NCBI RefSeq assembly: GCF_002776525.5
Contig: NC_045452.1
Span: 27,244,636-27,308,635 of the forward strand
Direction: 5' to 3'
Source: Piliocolobus tephrosceles
Lineage: Eukaryota > Chordata > Mammalia > Primates > Cercopithecidae
DNA: 64,000 nucleotides
In this document: piece by piece, positions 61,040 through 64,000 of the stretch
Layout: each line of letters opens with the position of its first letter
Position numbering within the stretch: position 1 is the stretch's first letter
The notes under the pieces: generated by a model
What the model was told of the DNA's origin: nothing
The model's input: the letters and a program-made list of their open reading frames with translations, nothing else
Database searches by the model: none
Position numbers and translations under genes: made by a program

Positions 61040-61185
61040 CCCCCGCCTTTTTTTTTTTTTTTTTTAATAGAGATGGGGTCTCACTGTGTTACCCAGGCTG
61101 GTCTGGAACTCCTGTGTGCAAGTGATCCTCCCACATCAGTCTCCCAAAGTGCTGGAACTTCAGGCATGAGCCACTGTGCCCAGCC
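61040..61185 (-). repeat. FRAM-like Alu monomer
   Basis: Antisense unit in RIBC2 intron 2, preceded by a C-rich run. Confidence 0.8.
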
Positions 61186-61599
61186 CTCATTTCTTCACAT
61201 ATATAAAAAGTTGTCATTTTCACACTCTTCGTCTTTTTAAATTTCACAATTTCTTGTGCCCAGTTAATGCACTGATTCTTCTTCTCTGAAAATAAAAACA
61301 GCTATTGAATTCGAATGTGGATTATAGTAAATAGATTTTAATGATAAATGTGTGTTTTCTTCCATTTTCTTAAAAAACTGGATAGGAAAAGCCTTAAACA
61401 CACACACACTTTCTCTGCTCAAAAGTTTAAGACCCTCTATGGAGGACAGCTGTTTATACCAGACAACACGTATGTCCACGCTCACACCCTCAAGCTGACT
61501 CAGAGATAGACATGATTCACATCAAGGTATTATTATTCCACTTCAAATAGAACTCATTTTCCCCTATCATGTCCAACAATTTCAACAATTCTTGAAATT

Positions 61600-61710
61600 T
61601 CGCACTTTGAGAGACTAAAACTAGAGGATCACTTGAGACCGGGAGCTCCAGACATGCCTGTGCAACAAAGCAAGACCCCATCTCTACAAAAAATAAATTG
61701 AAAAAAAAAA
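61600..61710 (+). repeat. FLAM-like Alu monomer
   Basis: Degraded sense left arm with an A tail. 61186-61600 and 61711-62155 contain nothing else I recognise. Confidence 0.7.
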
Positions 61711-62159
61711 ACAAGAAATTTCATTGTTTTTAAACACCATAAACATTTTTATAATAGAAAAAAAGCAGGATACAAAATTGTACATATAATGGGCTACTAT
61801 GTTTTTGAAATATTTTAAAATATGCTTAGAAGACAGAAAGGAAATATGCCAAAATACTAGCAGTGGTAATGTTGGAGGGATAGAATTATGAGTAAACTTT
61901 ATTTTTTCCTTTATACTGTTCTGTATGTTCCAAACATTTTATCTTTTTTATTAGTATTTTTAGTTATGAGGTAATTCAATCTTACAAAAGCAATGTGACA
62001 GGTACCCACCACCAGACTAGATGTTAACATTTTGCCAAATTGGCTTCAGATATTTTGAGTGTTTTTTGAGAATTGTGTTTTTTATATAGCAACACCCCCC
62101 CACCTCTTTAATTTTCCCTTCCATTCTCCTCAGAAGTGTTTATCATTCCCATGCTTTTT

Positions 62160-62462
62160 TATTTTTATTTTTATTTTTTGAGACAGAGTCTTGCTCTGTT
62201 GTCCAGGCTGGAGTGCTGTAGCGCCATCTCAGCTCACCACAACCTTCACCTCCTGGATTCAAGCGATTCTCCTGTCTCAACCTCCTGAGTAGCTGGAATT
62301 ACAGGTGCACACCACCATGCTGGGCTGATTTTTGTATTTTTAGTAGAGATGAGGTTTCACCATGTTGGCCAGGCTGGTCTCGAACTCCTGACCTCAGGTG
62401 ATCTTCCCGCCTCTGCTTCCCAAAGTGTTGGAATTACAGGCATGAGCCACCAGGCCCAGCCC
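62160..62462 (-). repeat. Alu
   Basis: Full-length antisense Alu. Confidence 0.94.
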
Positions 62463-62527
62463 CCACACACTTTTATGCTTGCACTATTTATGTATGTATT
62501 CACAGCAACATAAAATTGTTTTTATGT

Positions 62528-62820
62528 TTTTTTTTTTTTGAGATGGAGTCTCGCTCTGTCGCCCAGGCTACAGTGCAGTGGCGCGATCTCGGCTCACTGC
62601 AAGCTCCGCCTCCCAGGTTCACACCATTCTCCTGCCTCAGCCTCCTGAGTAGCTGGGACTTCAGCGCCCACCACCACGCCCGGCTAATTTTTTGTATTTT
62701 TAGTAGAGACTGGGTTTCACCGTGTTAGCCAGGATGGTCTCGATCTCCTGACCTTGTGATCCACTCGCCTCGGCCTCCCAAAGTGCTGGGATTACAGGCG
62801 TGAGCCACCACGCCTGGCCA
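62528..62820 (-). repeat. AluY
   Basis: Young antisense Alu flanked by TTTTTATGT duplications. Confidence 0.95.
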
Positions 62821-63220
62821 TTTTTATGTGTTTTTAAAATTTACATAAATGGTATCCTATTGAATAGATCCATTTGCAATATGTTTTTCTTTCATTCAGG
62901 TTTGTATTTTTGAAATTAATCTATGATTTACATTTAGAGAGTATTCATTTTAATTGTTTTATGGCATTTTGTTATATGAATTAAGTACAGTTTCTTCATC
63001 CATTCCCATACTGATGGCTGGTTTAGATTTTTTTTTCAGTTGTTTTGTCATTGTGGACACTGCTGCGATGACTGTCCATGAATTGTGTCCCTAGCACATG
63101 TGACAGGGATACCTAGAAGTGGAATTGATGGGTGAAAGGTAGTTTTATGGGATATTGCAAAATTGTTTTGTTGTAAGTGTACCAAGTTACACTCCTACAA
63201 GCAGTAAATGAGAGGTTTTT
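62821..63220 (-). repeat. L1-derived segment
   Basis: Reads like the '...tggtttagat...ttgtggacactgctgcgatg...' L1 block seen also at 23300-23400, split here by an Alu at 63221-63510. Confidence 0.55.
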
Positions 63221-63510
63221 CTTTTTTTTTTGAGATGGAGTCTCGCTCTGTCGCCAGGCTGGAGTTCAGTGGACTGATCTCGGCTCACTGCAGCCTCCGC
63301 ATCCCAGGTTCAAGTGATTCTCCTGCCTCAGCCTCCCAAGTAGCTGTGACTACAGGCACGCACCACCACACCCAGCTAATTTTTGTATTTTTAGTAGAGA
63401 TGGGATTTCACCAAGTTGGCCAGGATGAGCTCGATCTCTTGACCTTGTGATCTGCCTGCCTCGGCCTCTCAAAGTGCTGGGATTACAGGCCTGAGCCACC
63501 ATGCTCAGCC
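63221..63510 (-). repeat. Alu
   Basis: Antisense Alu flanked by 'aaatgagag' duplications. Confidence 0.94.
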
Positions 63511-63669
63511 GCAAATGAGAGATCTTGTTTCCCCACATCTGTACTAATATGTGCCATTGTTAGCATTTTAAATATTTTGCCTTCAATTCATTGGATGTTT
63601 CCCACCTTGTATGGGTGATCATCCTTTCATAAGTGTATTGTTTACTCGGGTGTTTTTTGTTGTTGTTTT

Positions 63670-63966
63670 TTTTTTTTTGGAGGGGTGACGGAGTCTCATT
63701 CTGTCACCCAGGCTGGAGTGCAGTGGCGTGATCTTGGCTCACAGCAACCTCCGCCTCCCAGGTTCAAGTGATTCTTTTGCCTCAGCCTCCCAAGTAGCTG
63801 GGACTACAGGTGCCCACCATCACGCCCAGCTAATTTTGTATTTTTAGCAGAGACGGGGTTTTACCATGTTGGTCAGTCTGGTCTCGAGCTCCCAACCTCA
63901 GGTGATCCACCCACCTCAGCCTCCCAAAGTGCTGGGATTACAGGCGTGAGCCACCGCACCCGGCCC
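63670..63966 (-). repeat. Alu
   Basis: Full-length antisense Alu. The poly-T from 63979 to the edge probably begins yet another. Confidence 0.94.
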
Positions 63967-64000
63967 CTCAGATTTCTTTTTTTTTTTTTTTTTTTTTTTT

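Overview
The window is mammalian, specifically primate, genomic DNA: spliced genes with GT/AG introns and very dense Alu elements. Several young Alus carry variants I associate with Old World monkey AluY lineages, for example right-arm 'gagatccggccactgcactcc' and left-arm 'gaggccgagacgggcggatcacgaggtcagg'. Protein similarity to human is near-complete. My best guess is a cercopithecid such as a macaque, baboon or relative, in the region syntenic to human 22q13.31; species is inferred.

Two protein-coding genes share a head-to-head CpG-rich promoter near 60.05-60.38 kb. Leftward (minus strand) runs SMC1B, the meiosis-specific SMC subunit of cohesin. Coding exons 1 to 23 lie between 60046 and 271. 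They total 3495 nt (1165 codons) with every phase matching and no in-frame stop, so the gene looks intact. By recollection the human protein is 1235 aa with 25 exons, so about 70 C-terminal residues (exons 24-25) lie off the left edge. The Walker A motif, hinge glycines, ABC signature LSGGE and Walker B motif are all present. Rightward (plus strand) runs RIBC2, a RIB43A-family protein of ciliary and flagellar doublet microtubules. Only its first two coding exons (60382-60495, 60879-60960) are inside the window. Both genes fit germline or testis expression, and the shared promoter carries an E2F-type site and an X-box-like (RFX) site.

Nearly everything else is intron filled with repeats. There are about 60 Alu elements or fragments, five loci of one related family of ERV1-type LTRs, and two or more other LTRs. 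One LTR sits inside an old Alu and was itself hit by an Alu. Old L1 and L2 remnants, several MIRs, a MADE1 miniature mariner and a hAT-Charlie-like remnant make up the rest. A 100-base run of N at 16645-16744 is an assembly gap inside an Alu in SMC1B intron 14.

The most notable local observation is a young AluY at 49199-49522. Its 14-bp target-site duplication copied the whole 5' splice site of SMC1B exon 5, leaving a duplicate donor 338 bp into intron 5. I found no convincing undescribed system; the window is ordinary host sequence with interesting repeat-gene interactions.
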